Shown here piece by piece: positions 1 through 6,577 of a stretch of 28,383 bases of DNA. Numbering within the stretch: the stretch's first letter is position 1; each line of letters begins with the position of its first letter. Source of the stretch: a virus. A model generated the notes under the pieces. That model was not told the origin of the DNA and did not search any database. It worked only from the letters and a program-made list of their open reading frames with translations. Location: IMG/VR virus record IMGVR_UViG_3300007541_000141, positions 1-28,383 of that record; one strand, written 5' to 3'. A program made the position numbers and the translations under genes.

Positions 1-312
1 AAGCGTATGCACAAAGCCGAAGTGGAAGACCGAGGCACTTATCGTTGGGCACTATACGATGTATTTGGTTTTGATCCAGGCATGTATGGGCGCGGTATGG
101 ATTGTGGCTACATGTCACTGCACAACATCATCTACGATGGCCTAGAGCTTGAGGCAATGAATGGTGTCACTCGTTTTGAGGTGATTGATGAAGAAGGTCG
201 CACTTATGTTAATCACTTCAACGAAGATCAGCGAATCAAGTTCAGTCTGCAAGACGATGATAAAACGTTGAAAGTGTTTATTGATAGTAATAGTTGGAAA
301 GAGGATTTATAA
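1..312 (+). CDS. Hypothetical protein, possibly 5'-truncated by the window edge
   Basis: The frame is open from base 1 and stops with TAA at 310-312. The first ATG is at 7, but two codons (Lys-Arg) precede it without a stop, so the gene may begin outside the window. The visible product is about 101 residues, acidic and aromatic-rich, with no signal peptide or membrane segment. I recognise no catalytic motif and no family. The stop overlaps the next start by one base (TAATG), so it is probably translationally coupled to the following gene. It heads a train of small same-strand genes typical of T4-like accessory regions. Coding status is likely; function unknown. Confidence 0.6.
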   Translation, partial: KRMHKAEVEDRGTYRWALYDVFGFDPGMYGRGMDCGYMSLHNIIYDGLELEAMNGVTRFEVIDEEGRTYVNHFNEDQRIKFSLQDDDKTLKVFIDSNSWKEDL

Positions 313-734
313 TGGGTGCATTGATTAGAAACGCGATTCGTACACCGGACGGTACTATTCTCGAAAGTCGACATCGACACGACTTCAAAGAATACACTGA
401 CAAGAATGGTGTTACTTACATGATTGATGGTGGTCTGGACTACGTACGAAGATCTATGAATGTAGGCCACCCGGCACAAGACCTTACTGTTTATCTCGAG
501 GACGGACATACACGAGTGAGAGAAGCGTTGACTTGGGGCACGTACGGTCCGAACGGAGATCAGCCTCTTCGATATGTTCGGCTAATGGACATGACGACTG
601 ATCATATTCAAGCATGCTTAGATAATGTTCCGACCATGTATCCACAGATTCGAACCGCGATGGAAGATGAGTTATCTTATCGCCGCTCAGTAAAAAATTG
701 GATAGAAGTAACCTCAAAGGAAGTTACACGATGA
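312..734 (+). CDS. Conserved phage hypothetical protein
   Basis: A 140-residue product starting MGALIRNAIRTPDGT. I chose the ATG at 312 because AAAGAGG at 298-304 lies seven bases upstream and the ATG overlaps the preceding TAA; a longer frame from 294 would lack a good ribosome site. The N-terminal part (rough residues 5-50: RTPDGTILESRHRHDF, then YMIDGGLDY) resembles a small protein family I associate with tailed phages, but no function is known to me. The remainder is soluble and rich in Arg and Asp, with no transmembrane segment. Its stop TGA overlaps the next ATG (ATGA), again suggesting coupling. Confidence 0.7.
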   Translation: MGALIRNAIRTPDGTILESRHRHDFKEYTDKNGVTYMIDGGLDYVRRSMNVGHPAQDLTVYLEDGHTRVREALTWGTYGPNGDQPLRYVRLMDMTTDHIQACLDNVPTMYPQIRTAMEDELSYRRSVKNWIEVTSKEVTR

Positions 735-955
735 ACGAACGAATTAAAGAACTTTATAAACAAGCGGAAAAATCTGTTGCGTTTCTTAGCAATTCAAAGG
801 AATCTAAAGAGAAAATCATGCTAGAAAAATTCGCCGAGTTGATTGTTATTGAGTGTGCTAGTATATGTTATAATAGCGGTTTGGAGGATTCTGACGCTCA
901 TGCACAAAACTTGATGTTCCATTTCAACATTGACAATTGCAGGAATGACAAATGA
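731..955 (+). CDS. Small conserved phage protein, paralogue of the next gene
   Basis: A 74-residue product beginning MNERIKELYKQAE. The ATG at 731 overlaps the preceding stop (ATGA) and is preceded by AAAGGAAG at about 716-723, so this start is preferred over an upstream alternative at 698. Residues about 36-50 (LEKFAELIVIECASI) carry an L/I-E-K/R-F-A-x-L-I-V-x-E-C-A pattern that I associate with short proteins of T4-like phages, often in several divergent copies. The neighbouring gene at 952 has the same pattern, making this a tandem paralogue pair. The role of the family is unknown. It appears soluble and largely helical. Confidence 0.7.
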   Translation: MNERIKELYKQAEKSVAFLSNSKESKEKIMLEKFAELIVIECASICYNSGLEDSDAHAQNLMFHFNIDNCRNDK

Positions 956-1224
956 ACGAACTAATCGAACACTGCATGTATGAATCTGGTTTGACCGCAC
1001 AAGGATGCTGGGACGAACTTGACGATTATGCGAAAGAAGCAATTGAAAGATTTGCGGTGTTGATTGTACGAGAATGTGCTGACATTGCAGATAGAGAGTC
1101 TAGCCAACCTTGTGATTCATGCGGTGAGTTAATCAAACAGTATTTCGAAGTTGAGCATCAGAAGTCTGTAGGTAAGCGATTAATGGACAAATACTCCGGA
1201 GCACTCTCCGATCTTGCCAAGTAA
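952..1224 (+). CDS. Small conserved phage protein, paralogue of the previous gene
   Basis: A 90-residue product starting MNELIEHCMYESG. The start overlaps the previous stop (ATGA at 952-955) and has AGGA at 941-944, seven bases upstream. Residues about 32-46 (IERFAVLIVRECADI) match the same motif in the preceding protein, so the two are divergent tandem copies. Unlike its neighbour it has a CDSCGEL segment at about residues 55-61 that could bind metal, though only one Cys pair is visible. The C-terminal third is helical and charged. Function unknown; the duplication suggests the family is under diversifying pressure. Confidence 0.72.
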   Translation: MNELIEHCMYESGLTAQGCWDELDDYAKEAIERFAVLIVRECADIADRESSQPCDSCGELIKQYFEVEHQKSVGKRLMDKYSGALSDLAK

Positions 1225-1245
1225 AAAACATTTAGGAGTTGAGTG

Positions 1246-1467
1246 ATGAAAGAAATCACTGACGAAGAATACGAACTCTTTATTAAAATGCTTCATATAT
1301 GGAAGCACGGTTCCCCAGAAAAAACTGGCGCATTCTTCATCTGTGGCGAAGCAGGCGAACGAGACGAAATGGGATTGCCAGAACATATTCTTGTTTGTCC
1401 TGCTTATGGGTCAGACGGCATGGCAATGTACACTATGAGCAAACCTTACAGCGCGCCGGGATATTAA
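1246..1467 (+). CDS. Hypothetical protein
   Basis: A 73-residue acidic product starting MKEITDEEYELFIKML. I place the start at ATG 1246 rather than the adjoining GTG at 1243 because AGGAG at 1234-1238 then sits seven bases upstream. The sequence has a short helical N-terminus and a Gly/Pro-rich second half; no recognised domain. It follows the paralogue pair by 21 bases and precedes another small gene by two bases. No membrane segment or signal peptide. Function unknown; coding status is supported by the strong ribosome site and by its place in a same-strand gene train. Confidence 0.6.
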   Translation: MKEITDEEYELFIKMLHIWKHGSPEKTGAFFICGEAGERDEMGLPEHILVCPAYGSDGMAMYTMSKPYSAPGY

Positions 1468-1469
1468 TA

Positions 1470-1673
1470 ATGCTTAAAAAGTATATCTACAGAACTGATC
1501 ATGGTGTAGGTGAAACTGAGTTTGGGTTGATACTCGATGAAGATCATATGCCGATTTGTTTTGATACTCTTCATGACTGGGTAATGGCACACCTAAAACC
1601 TATACATAGAAATTTAGCGTGGAAACTTGTACACGTAGAGGAAGTAACTGAAGATGAAAGTACGAATACGTAA
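1470..1673 (+). CDS. Hypothetical protein
   Basis: A 67-residue product starting MLKKYIYRTDHGVGE. The frame is open further upstream, but that portion overlaps the preceding gene and reads as a basic, Arg-rich shadow, so I use ATG 1470, two bases after the previous stop. The protein is soluble with several His and Trp residues and no motif I recognise. Its 3' end overlaps the next gene by 20 bases, which would need translational coupling. The ribosome site is weak (GGGA), consistent with re-initiation after the upstream gene. Function unknown. Confidence 0.55.
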   Translation: MLKKYIYRTDHGVGETEFGLILDEDHMPICFDTLHDWVMAHLKPIHRNLAWKLVHVEEVTEDESTNT

Positions 1674-2388
1674 ATATCCTACTTGGTTAGGTCCCTATCA
1701 ACTAGTCGAGAAGCTTTGCTTTTGGGCTAAAGAAGAAAAAGACGAATATGGATTTCCCGAAAAACCAAAATGGGTATTCAACCTCGGAGATAAATTAGCT
1801 CATAGTTGGTTGGGAGCTCCTATCTCTCGCGTTGCTAATGCTTGGACTGACTTTCATCATAAGCGCCGAGTGAAAGTGCAGATCGAATCTTGGGATACTT
1901 GGAACATGTATACAACCGTTGGCTATATTGTACTGCCGATGTTGAAGCAACTTAAGGAGACTAAGCACGGTTCTCCCTATGTTGATTTAGAAGATGTTCC
2001 AGAGTATCTGAGAGTGAATGGCACAACTCGAAACGAAAGCATGCAATATGACTTATTTGCCGACGAGAAGTACGATAGTCTAGCTTGGGATATGACTCAT
2101 CAGCGTTGGGAATGGGTGTTGAATGAAATCATCTTCGCTTTCGAAAGTATCGTCGGAAATAACGAAGACTGGGAGGATAAGTATCACACCGGTGAAATGG
2201 ATCGTGTGTATACACCTGTCGATAAGCACGGTAATGAAGTTGATACTGAAGATCCAGAGTTCTTTCGCTGGGACAAAGGTCCTAATGACACATGCCACTT
2301 CGATTCAGAAGGATATAAAAAGGAAGCCGATCGCATCGCTAACGGGTTTAGACTATTCGGCAAATACTATCAAGGGTTATGGGATTAA
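1654..2388 (+). CDS. Conserved T4-like marine phage protein of unknown function
   Basis: A 244-residue product starting MKVRIRKYPTWLGPYQLVEK. GAGGAAG at 1638-1644 is nine bases upstream of the ATG. I recognise the general architecture from T4-like marine phages: an N-terminal WLGPYQL...FW segment, a central WDTW segment (residues about 80-83) followed by IVLPMLKQLKETKHGSP, a WEWVLNEIIFAFE segment, and a C-terminal GFRLFGKYYQGLWD. The conserved Trp-rich blocks suggest a structured, possibly nucleic-acid- or protein-binding fold, but no biochemical role is known to me. No transmembrane helix. The stop overlaps the next start (TAATG), so the next small gene is probably co-translated. Confidence 0.75.
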   Translation: MKVRIRKYPTWLGPYQLVEKLCFWAKEEKDEYGFPEKPKWVFNLGDKLAHSWLGAPISRVANAWTDFHHKRRVKVQIESWDTWNMYTTVGYIVLPMLKQLKETKHGSPYVDLEDVPEYLRVNGTTRNESMQYDLFADEKYDSLAWDMTHQRWEWVLNEIIFAFESIVGNNEDWEDKYHTGEMDRVYTPVDKHGNEVDTEDPEFFRWDKGPNDTCHFDSEGYKKEADRIANGFRLFGKYYQGLWD

Positions 2389-2642
2389 TGAACAAAGATT
2401 TTTTTAATCCTTATACAGAAGAAATCGAAAATCTAGTCGAGCTCGCAAAGGAAGTTGAGATAGGTGATCCTTTTGACTGGGCAGATGTTTCTATCGATGA
2501 AGACGAGGCTTATCGTCTCATGGCAATGAACATTCTATCGATAGATATGAGTAAGCAAGTTGCTGCAGCTACAATTGTAAAGTTGTGTGTAGAGAATATG
2601 GTATTAAATATGAGACTTATGCAGAATGCGAACAAGAAGTAA
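2388..2642 (+). CDS. Small conserved hypothetical protein
   Basis: An 84-residue acidic, helical product starting MNKDFFNPYTEEIEN. Two ATGs are possible (2379 and 2388). I prefer 2388 because it overlaps the previous TAA by one base and leaves AAGGG at 2372-2376 at a workable distance of eleven bases, whereas 2379 is too close. No catalytic motif, signal peptide or membrane segment. The gene overlaps the next, a small membrane protein, by 17 bases. Small genes with this organisation occur in T4-like marine phages, but I cannot name a function. Confidence 0.6.
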   Translation: MNKDFFNPYTEEIENLVELAKEVEIGDPFDWADVSIDEDEAYRLMAMNILSIDMSKQVAAATIVKLCVENMVLNMRLMQNANKK

Positions 2643-2796
2643 AATTTGGACTATTTGGAAGTACGCGCTCGGAGGATTTTCTGATGACAAGACAGAACCT
2701 TATGATGACTACGTGGCTTTGCTTCGTACTATTATCGTCGGCGTTAATTTTATTACATGCTTTTTTATCATAGCAAACATCGTACATAATTGGTAA
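2626..2796 (+). CDS. 56-residue predicted membrane protein
   Basis: ATG at 2626 opens a 56-codon frame ending at TAA 2794-2796. The product begins MRTRSKIWTIWKYALGGF, continues with a charged DDKTEPYDDY stretch, then has one hydrophobic helix (about residues 33-52, RTIIVGVNFITCFFIIANIV) and ends HNW. The pattern (basic aromatic N-terminus, ALGGFSD, PYDDYVALLRT, single transmembrane helix) resembles a short membrane protein that I associate with T4-like marine phages. It overlaps the previous gene by 17 bases, so translation is probably coupled. A competing ATG at 2684 with GGAGG upstream gives only 29 residues in another frame and is judged a shadow. Function unknown. Confidence 0.68.
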   Translation: MRTRSKIWTIWKYALGGFSDDKTEPYDDYVALLRTIIVGVNFITCFFIIANIVHNW

Positions 2797-2814
2797 ACAA
2801 GAGGCTAATAAAAA

Positions 2815-3036
2815 ATGACATTAAATTACGAAAGACGGAACGCGGTGAATCGCACACGTGAATTGTTATTTGACATTCTTTCGGGAAAGTATCCTGAAGT
2901 GGCGCACCACTCAGAGCTTTGGCACGAAGTAAGATCTTGTCTTAAACACTATCCAGGCGAATACTATATGGAGCTTGCACAGGAACAAGCTCCAGAAATT
3001 TTTGGTGATTGGGAATACTACCAAAAGAAACCTTGA
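2815..3036 (+). CDS. BPSL0761-like small protein
   Basis: A 73-residue product starting MTLNYERRNAVNRTRELL. The N-terminal M-T-x-x-Y-E-R-x-x-A-V-x-x-T-R pattern, a central helical part and the C-terminal CLKHYPG (about residues 43-49) resemble a small bacterial and phage family annotated as BPSL0761-like; this assignment is from memory and not searched. Function of the family is unknown. It ends at TGA 3034-3036, directly against the stop codon of the minus-strand gene, with no intervening terminator. It closes the leftmost train of small genes. Confidence 0.62.
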   Translation: MTLNYERRNAVNRTRELLFDILSGKYPEVAHHSELWHEVRSCLKHYPGEYYMELAQEQAPEIFGDWEYYQKKP

Positions 3037-3747
3037 TTACCAGTTAGTAATGTACACCATGAACTGTCTAGGGACTAAAGATTTAAAATCAGGTTTAAAT
3101 ATTTTTTCTTTAAGACTATCATCTTGAAATCTTACTTTATCCATATCAATAAAAGGTTTTAAGAACGAATCTCTCCATTTACAAAACTTTTCTTCTGATC
3201 CGTATTGAGCGTCAAGGTGAATCATCACCGCAGTGTGTCTTACTTGCGTAGATAGAAATAGCGCGTTGTCAGGTGTAAGTATGTTGTACTCTGCTCCACA
3301 CGCACAAATTTTTAGAAAGTCGATCTTTTCGATGTTATAGGTGTCGACTAATTGTCTAAAAGACATTAGTCTAGGTTCTTCGCTGTTTATCACACTTTTC
3401 GAAACATACACATTCGAGAGATCAACATCGGTTTTTCCTATCGCAGCATTGATGGCAACGACAGGTGAATGCTCACGGTCTATGATGTGATCGCTGACGT
3501 TCTTGATAGCGGTCTTAAGTAAAGCCTTATTAGGTTCAATCATATAAACTTTCGTTGCTCCAGCATCTAGAGATTTAGCCGAAAACAATCCTATGCTAGC
3601 TCCAATGTCAACAACGACATCATCGGGTAGTACTTCGTACCACCAATCGTAGTTCTTAGCTACAAACATTTTATAGTGTAAATTTGCTACGTCGTTGATA
3701 GATAGCCCGCTGGTATCAGCTTCGAAAGTAAAAGTCTTAGGTCTCAT
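3037..3747 (-). CDS. FkbM-family SAM-dependent methyltransferase
   Basis: A 236-residue product read leftward from ATG at 3747. Residues about 44-54 (DVVVDIGASIG) form the glycine-rich SAM-binding loop of class I methyltransferases, followed by acidic-loop residues VYMIEPN. Spacing and the later KIDFLKICACGAEYNIL strand fit the FkbM family, which O-methylates sugars and related substrates; in most FkbM proteins the corresponding segment is L-K-I/V-D-x-E-G, and here KICACGAE deviates, with Cys replacing the usual Asp. GAGG lies about seven bases upstream of the start. It is the only minus-strand gene in the window and abuts the convergent stop with zero spacing, so it looks like a later-acquired accessory gene. 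Substrate unknown. Confidence 0.78.
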   Translation of the reverse strand: MRPKTFTFEADTSGLSINDVANLHYKMFVAKNYDWWYEVLPDDVVVDIGASIGLFSAKSLDAGATKVYMIEPNKALLKTAIKNVSDHIIDREHSPVVAINAAIGKTDVDLSNVYVSKSVINSEEPRLMSFRQLVDTYNIEKIDFLKICACGAEYNILTPDNALFLSTQVRHTAVMIHLDAQYGSEEKFCKWRDSFLKPFIDMDKVRFQDDSLKEKIFKPDFKSLVPRQFMVYITNW

Positions 3748-3767
3748 TTTATATCCTCAAGGGTTTG

Positions 3768-3775
3768 AATAAATA
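3768..3775 (+). promoter_or_regulatory. Candidate T4-type late promoter
   Basis: AATAAATA matches the T4 late promoter box TATAAATA at seven of eight positions and lies 29 bases upstream of the tail-tube-like gene, in the divergent gap after the minus-strand methyltransferase. Late promoters of this kind are read by host RNA polymerase carrying gp55, which is encoded at 6674. No sigma70 -35 box accompanies it. A structural gene is where a late promoter is expected, but a single octamer in AT-rich DNA can arise by chance. Confidence 0.45.
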
Positions 3776-3804
3776 GTATAGAATCAATAAATGGGATTTC
3801 TATT

Positions 3805-4290
3805 ATGATCACGAATTATTTATCTACCGGTGGGTTCGACATCAAAATATCGAGACTACCTAATGTAGAATTTTTCTCGCAAAAGCTATTACTTCCCAGT
3901 GTTACTGCTAACCCAGTTGAAACACAGACACCGCTGCGCGCAATGTACAGCGTATCTGATCACATGAGATTTGCCGACTTCGATTTATCATTCATCATAG
4001 ACGAAAACATGGAGAACTATCGAGAGGTTTTCGACTGGATCGTTGGATTCGGAACACCTGATAATCTAAATCAATACAAAAGACTCGAAGCTTCGAAAGA
4101 AGGTTTAGTCTCAGACGTTTCTGTTATTTTGCTTAATAGTCACAAGAATCCTAACGTTAGGTTTAACTTTATCAATTGTTTTCCTATCGGCCTCACACCA
4201 GTGTCTTTTGACATGTCTCAGCAAGACGTTCAATACGCAGAAGCAACAGTAACTCTAAGGTATGACGCTTTTACTATTGAGAAGTTATAG
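3805..4290 (+). CDS. Tail-tube-like structural protein (T4 gp19-type fold)
   Basis: A 161-residue product starting MITNYLSTGGFDIKISRLPN. Length matches T4 gp19 (163 residues). The order PNVEFFSQKLLLPSV, DFDLSFIIDENMENYREVFDWI, VSDVSVILLNSHKNPN and a terminal DVQYAEATVTLRYD is the pattern of the myoviral tail-tube/baseplate beta-sandwich: a loop entering the tube, a helix with FDWI, and a final antiparallel strand. In T4 the gp19 protein forms the inner tube of the contractile tail. The assignment rests on pattern memory; a baseplate tube-initiator (gp54-like domain) is the main alternative. It is preceded by a candidate late promoter, consistent with virion-protein expression, while the following uvsY has its own sigma70 promoter. 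Confidence 0.6.
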   Translation: MITNYLSTGGFDIKISRLPNVEFFSQKLLLPSVTANPVETQTPLRAMYSVSDHMRFADFDLSFIIDENMENYREVFDWIVGFGTPDNLNQYKRLEASKEGLVSDVSVILLNSHKNPNVRFNFINCFPIGLTPVSFDMSQQDVQYAEATVTLRYDAFTIEKL

Positions 4291-4319
4291 TTGACATTTT
4301 GATTTAACTGTGGTATAAT
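4291..4319 (+). promoter_or_regulatory. Consensus sigma70 promoter for uvsY-uvsW
   Basis: TTGACA at 4291-4296 and TATAAT at 4314-4319 are separated by exactly 17 bases; the -10 is preceded by TGG, giving an extended -10. Both hexamers are perfect. The -35 abuts the TAG stop of the tail-tube-like gene. Predicted start near 4326 leaves a leader of about 27 bases before uvsY. Confidence 0.88.
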
Positions 4320-4352
4320 AGCACAGTTATAAATTCAAATTAGGTTTAAATT

Positions 4353-4790
4353 ATGGATACAAATGACATTTCTGCTTTGTGGGCAGCTGACGCTCCCATC
4401 GATGAGACTAACCTCGTAGGTGAGAGCAAGCGAATTCCATTGCTTCACAGCAAGTACTACAACCTATATTATCGTGAAGTTTTGCGAGTCAAGAAGCTCA
4501 AAGCCGAGTACAAAGAACTTGAAGCACTCAAGCGCGAGTACTACGATGGAAGCATTGACGAGCAGACGCTTCGTGAGAAAGGGTGGAAACCTTTTCAGCT
4601 TAAAGTGTTAAGAGCTGATTTAGATAAATACGTACAGGCGGATAAGGATATTATCAAACTCAGTTTGACGATTGACTTCCATTCGGCTAACGCGAATTTC
4701 TTAGAAGACATCATTAAGACGATTCATAGCCGAAACTTCGTAATTAAGAATATGATAGACATACTTAAATTTCAATCTGGTGATTATTAA
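4353..4790 (+). CDS. uvsY: UvsY recombination mediator protein
   Basis: A 145-residue product (T4 UvsY is 137). The N-terminal part has DAPIDETNLVGES followed by a helical LLHSKYYNLYYREVLRVKKL region; the middle KREYYDGSID and the C-terminal LDFHSANANFLEDIIKTIHSRNFVIKNMIDILKF-type arrangement correspond to the T4 protein (which has SRGFAIKHIQDM near its end). UvsY forms a ring that helps load the UvsX recombinase onto gp32-coated single-stranded DNA during recombination-dependent replication. It is the first gene after a perfect sigma70 promoter and is followed immediately by a membrane protein and uvsW, matching the uvsY/uvsW linkage of T4-like genomes. The AGG ribosome site is weak. uvsX and gene 32 are not in this window. 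Confidence 0.88.
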   Translation: MDTNDISALWAADAPIDETNLVGESKRIPLLHSKYYNLYYREVLRVKKLKAEYKELEALKREYYDGSIDEQTLREKGWKPFQLKVLRADLDKYVQADKDIIKLSLTIDFHSANANFLEDIIKTIHSRNFVIKNMIDILKFQSGDY

Positions 4791-5002
4791 TGTTTAAAGC
4801 AGTACTGAAATTCTTCGAGAGACCTTTAGAGGACAACCCAGTGGATAAGGTGATCATCGAAAAATTGCCGGGATCAGAAAACAAGACTGTGAATGAAATA
4901 TATCAGTCGAGATGGGTATGGTATCACACGCTTCTAGCCATCGAGCTCTTCTTCACTAACGTACTGCTACTATTAATTTTATTTGTGTTAGCATTTAAAT
5001 AA
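4790..5002 (+). CDS. Predicted single-pass membrane protein linked to uvsY
   Basis: A 70-residue product whose start overlaps the uvsY stop by one base (TAATG). It has a charged N-terminal half (MFKAVLKFFERPLEDNP) and a C-terminal hydrophobic helix spanning about residues 47-69, ending FVLAFK, so the N-terminus probably faces the cytoplasm or is anchored as a tail-anchored protein. A membrane protein between uvsY and uvsW is a recurring arrangement in marine T4-like phages as far as I recall. Whether it relates to recombination or to inhibition of superinfection is unknown. Confidence 0.7.
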   Translation: MFKAVLKFFERPLEDNPVDKVIIEKLPGSENKTVNEIYQSRWVWYHTLLAIELFFTNVLLLLILFVLAFK

Positions 5003-5023
5003 AAAGGAAATGCTTTTTTCGTC
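4991..5023 (+). promoter_or_regulatory. Structured ribosome-binding region of uvsW
   Basis: The only Shine-Dalgarno-like sequence ahead of uvsW, AAGGA at 5004-5008, is 15 bases from the ATG at 5024, too far for normal use. GCATTT (4991-4996) can pair with AAATGC (5008-5013), placing most of it in the loop; alternatively AAAAAG (5001-5006) can pair with CTTTTT (5013-5018). Either fold could alter the effective spacing or the access of ribosomes. Pairing was judged by eye. Confidence 0.35.
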
Positions 5024-6520
5024 ATGAGCGAATTGATTAAGATCGAATACATTGACTCTGTGTACATGAAGGTATCTGCTGATTCAGGTACTCTCATGGA
5101 GATTGCTGAGTATTTTTCGTTTCGACCTGAAGGGTATCAATTCAATCCCCGCTATAAAGCTCGCGTATGGGACGGAATCATTCGTCTCTTTCAGCCAATG
5201 AGACCAAAGCTATACGTCGGTCTCTTTCCACATCTTAAAAAATTCTGCGAAGATCGAGGATACGATATTCAGGCTCCCGACAATATAGGAGCCGATGAAG
5301 TATTCGATGACGACTATGCTGTTCAACTCGCAGAAGAAATTAAATGCAAGTACACACCAAGAGATTATCAGAACGAGTATATCGTGAACGCTCTTCGAAA
5401 GCGTCGTTCTCTATCACTTAGTCCTACTTCTTCTGGTAAGTCATTAATCATTTATCTGATTCAGCAACACTACTATCAAGCTTTCGGACACCGTACACTC
5501 ATCATCGTTCCGACGATATCGCTAGTACATCAGATGGCCGGCGACTTCGTTGACTACGGCTGTGATGAGAGTATCATTTATCGTATTCAAGGTGGTGTTG
5601 ATAAGAATACTAAAGCTCCTATCGTAATCAGTACTTGGCAATCTCTAATTAAACAACCCAAAGAATGGTTCGACCAGTTTCGAGTCGTGCTAGGTGATGA
5701 AGCACATACGTTCCAGGCGAAGTCTCTTACGACTATCATGGAGAAGCTTACTAACTGTGAGTATAGGCATGGGTTCACTGGTACGCTAAAATCATCAGAA
5801 AGCAAAACTCACCGCATGGTGTTGGAAGGTTGTTTCGGACAAGTAAAGCGCTACGTCAATACTAAGAAGTTAATGGAAGACGGAACGGTAGCGGACTTTA
5901 AAGTCAAAGCGATCGTCTTGTCTCATAGTAACGAGACTCGAAAAGTTTTTAAAGATGCTATAAGTAAGATCAAGGAAGGAACAAAGAAGTGGCCTGCAGA
6001 ACGCGAGTTTATTGTAAACCACGAGAAGCGCAATAACTTTATTCGTAATCTCGTTCACAGCCTCGAAGGCCAAAACAATCTCATTCTCTTTGATCTGGTA
6101 GAGAAGCACGGTAAAGTACTTGAGCCTCTACTTCAAAAAGAAGGTAGAGAACTACACTTTATTTACGGTGGAACGACAGGAGAGGAGCGTGAACGTATTC
6201 GACATTTGGTGGAAAATGATGAAAGAAAATGCCATGATATACTTGCATCTTATGGCGTGTTTTCAACTGGTGTAAATTTACGAAGACTCGATAACGTGAT
6301 CTTCGCTTCGGGTTCGAAGTCCGAGATCAAAGTTTTACAGAGTATTGGTAGAACTTTAAGAAAGGCTGATGATTCGAATAAGGCTACGCTATATGATATA
6401 GCTGATGATCTTTCTGTCGGAGAGTCTTTTGAGAACTATACGCTTAAACATTTTAAAAAGCGGATAGAAATTTATGGGCAAGAAGAATTTGCTTTTAAGA
6501 TATTCACAGTTGAGATATAG
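5024..6520 (+). CDS. uvsW: UvsW RNA-DNA/DNA helicase
   Basis: A 498-residue product (T4 UvsW is 503). The N-terminal region SFRPEGYQFNPRYKARVWDG matches the T4 N-terminal domain. Superfamily 2 helicase motifs follow: Walker A SPTSSGKS at about 133-140, TLIIVPTISLVHQM (motif Ia), DEAH at 225-228 (T4 has DECH), TGT in GFTGTLKS (motif III), and C-terminal GVFSTGVNLRRLDNVI and QSIGRTLRKAD (motifs V and VI). UvsW unwinds R-loops and branched DNA, shutting off origin-dependent replication late in infection and supporting recombination-driven replication with UvsX/UvsY. It is third in the uvsY operon. Its ribosome site is unusually distant. A predicted antisense promoter downstream points into its 3' end. 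Confidence 0.92.
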   Translation: MSELIKIEYIDSVYMKVSADSGTLMEIAEYFSFRPEGYQFNPRYKARVWDGIIRLFQPMRPKLYVGLFPHLKKFCEDRGYDIQAPDNIGADEVFDDDYAVQLAEEIKCKYTPRDYQNEYIVNALRKRRSLSLSPTSSGKSLIIYLIQQHYYQAFGHRTLIIVPTISLVHQMAGDFVDYGCDESIIYRIQGGVDKNTKAPIVISTWQSLIKQPKEWFDQFRVVLGDEAHTFQAKSLTTIMEKLTNCEYRHGFTGTLKSSESKTHRMVLEGCFGQVKRYVNTKKLMEDGTVADFKVKAIVLSHSNETRKVFKDAISKIKEGTKKWPAEREFIVNHEKRNNFIRNLVHSLEGQNNLILFDLVEKHGKVLEPLLQKEGRELHFIYGGTTGEERERIRHLVENDERKCHDILASYGVFSTGVNLRRLDNVIFASGSKSEIKVLQSIGRTLRKADDSNKATLYDIADDLSVGESFENYTLKHFKKRIEIYGQEEFAFKIFTVEI

Positions 6521-6533
6521 ATCTATCTTAAAA
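6493..6533. repeat. 10-bp perfect inverted repeat at the uvsW 3' end
   Basis: TTTTAAGATA (6493-6502) and TATCTTAAAA (6524-6533) are perfect complements separated by 21 bases, straddling the uvsW stop codon. Neither strand has a T-run directly after the second arm, so it does not look like a standard terminator. On the minus strand the hairpin would form near the 5' end of the transcript predicted from the promoter at 6545-6573. Confidence 0.5.
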
Positions 6534-6544
6534 CCGGTGGTAGG

Positions 6545-6573
6545 ATTATAACACCTATTTTCTGAAATGTCAA
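6545..6573 (-). promoter_or_regulatory. Consensus sigma70 promoter on the minus strand, antisense to uvsW
   Basis: Read on the minus strand, TTGACA (plus-strand TGTCAA at 6568-6573) and TATAAT (plus-strand ATTATA at 6545-6550) are separated by exactly 17 bases, both hexamers perfect. Predicted start is near 6538, heading left into the end of uvsW where no minus-strand gene is credible. A 7-bp dyad, ACCTATT (6553-6559) and AATAGGT (6572-6578), overlaps the -35 and could be an operator. An A-tract region on its upstream side resembles an UP element. Confidence 0.72.
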
Positions 6574-6577
6574 TAGG

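Noticed and set aside
1299-1469. Frame open upstream of the 1470 gene
   Set aside because: It overlaps the preceding gene and is a basic, Arg-rich sequence typical of a shadow frame.
2684-2773. 29-residue hydrophobic ORF with GGAGG upstream
   Set aside because: Overlaps the better 56-residue frame, which has an orderly charged start and membrane helix resembling known phage proteins.
2863-2900. TTGACA inside the small gene at 2815, and others near 932, 11018, 13453 and 22826
   Set aside because: None has a TATAAT-like hexamer 16-18 bases downstream.
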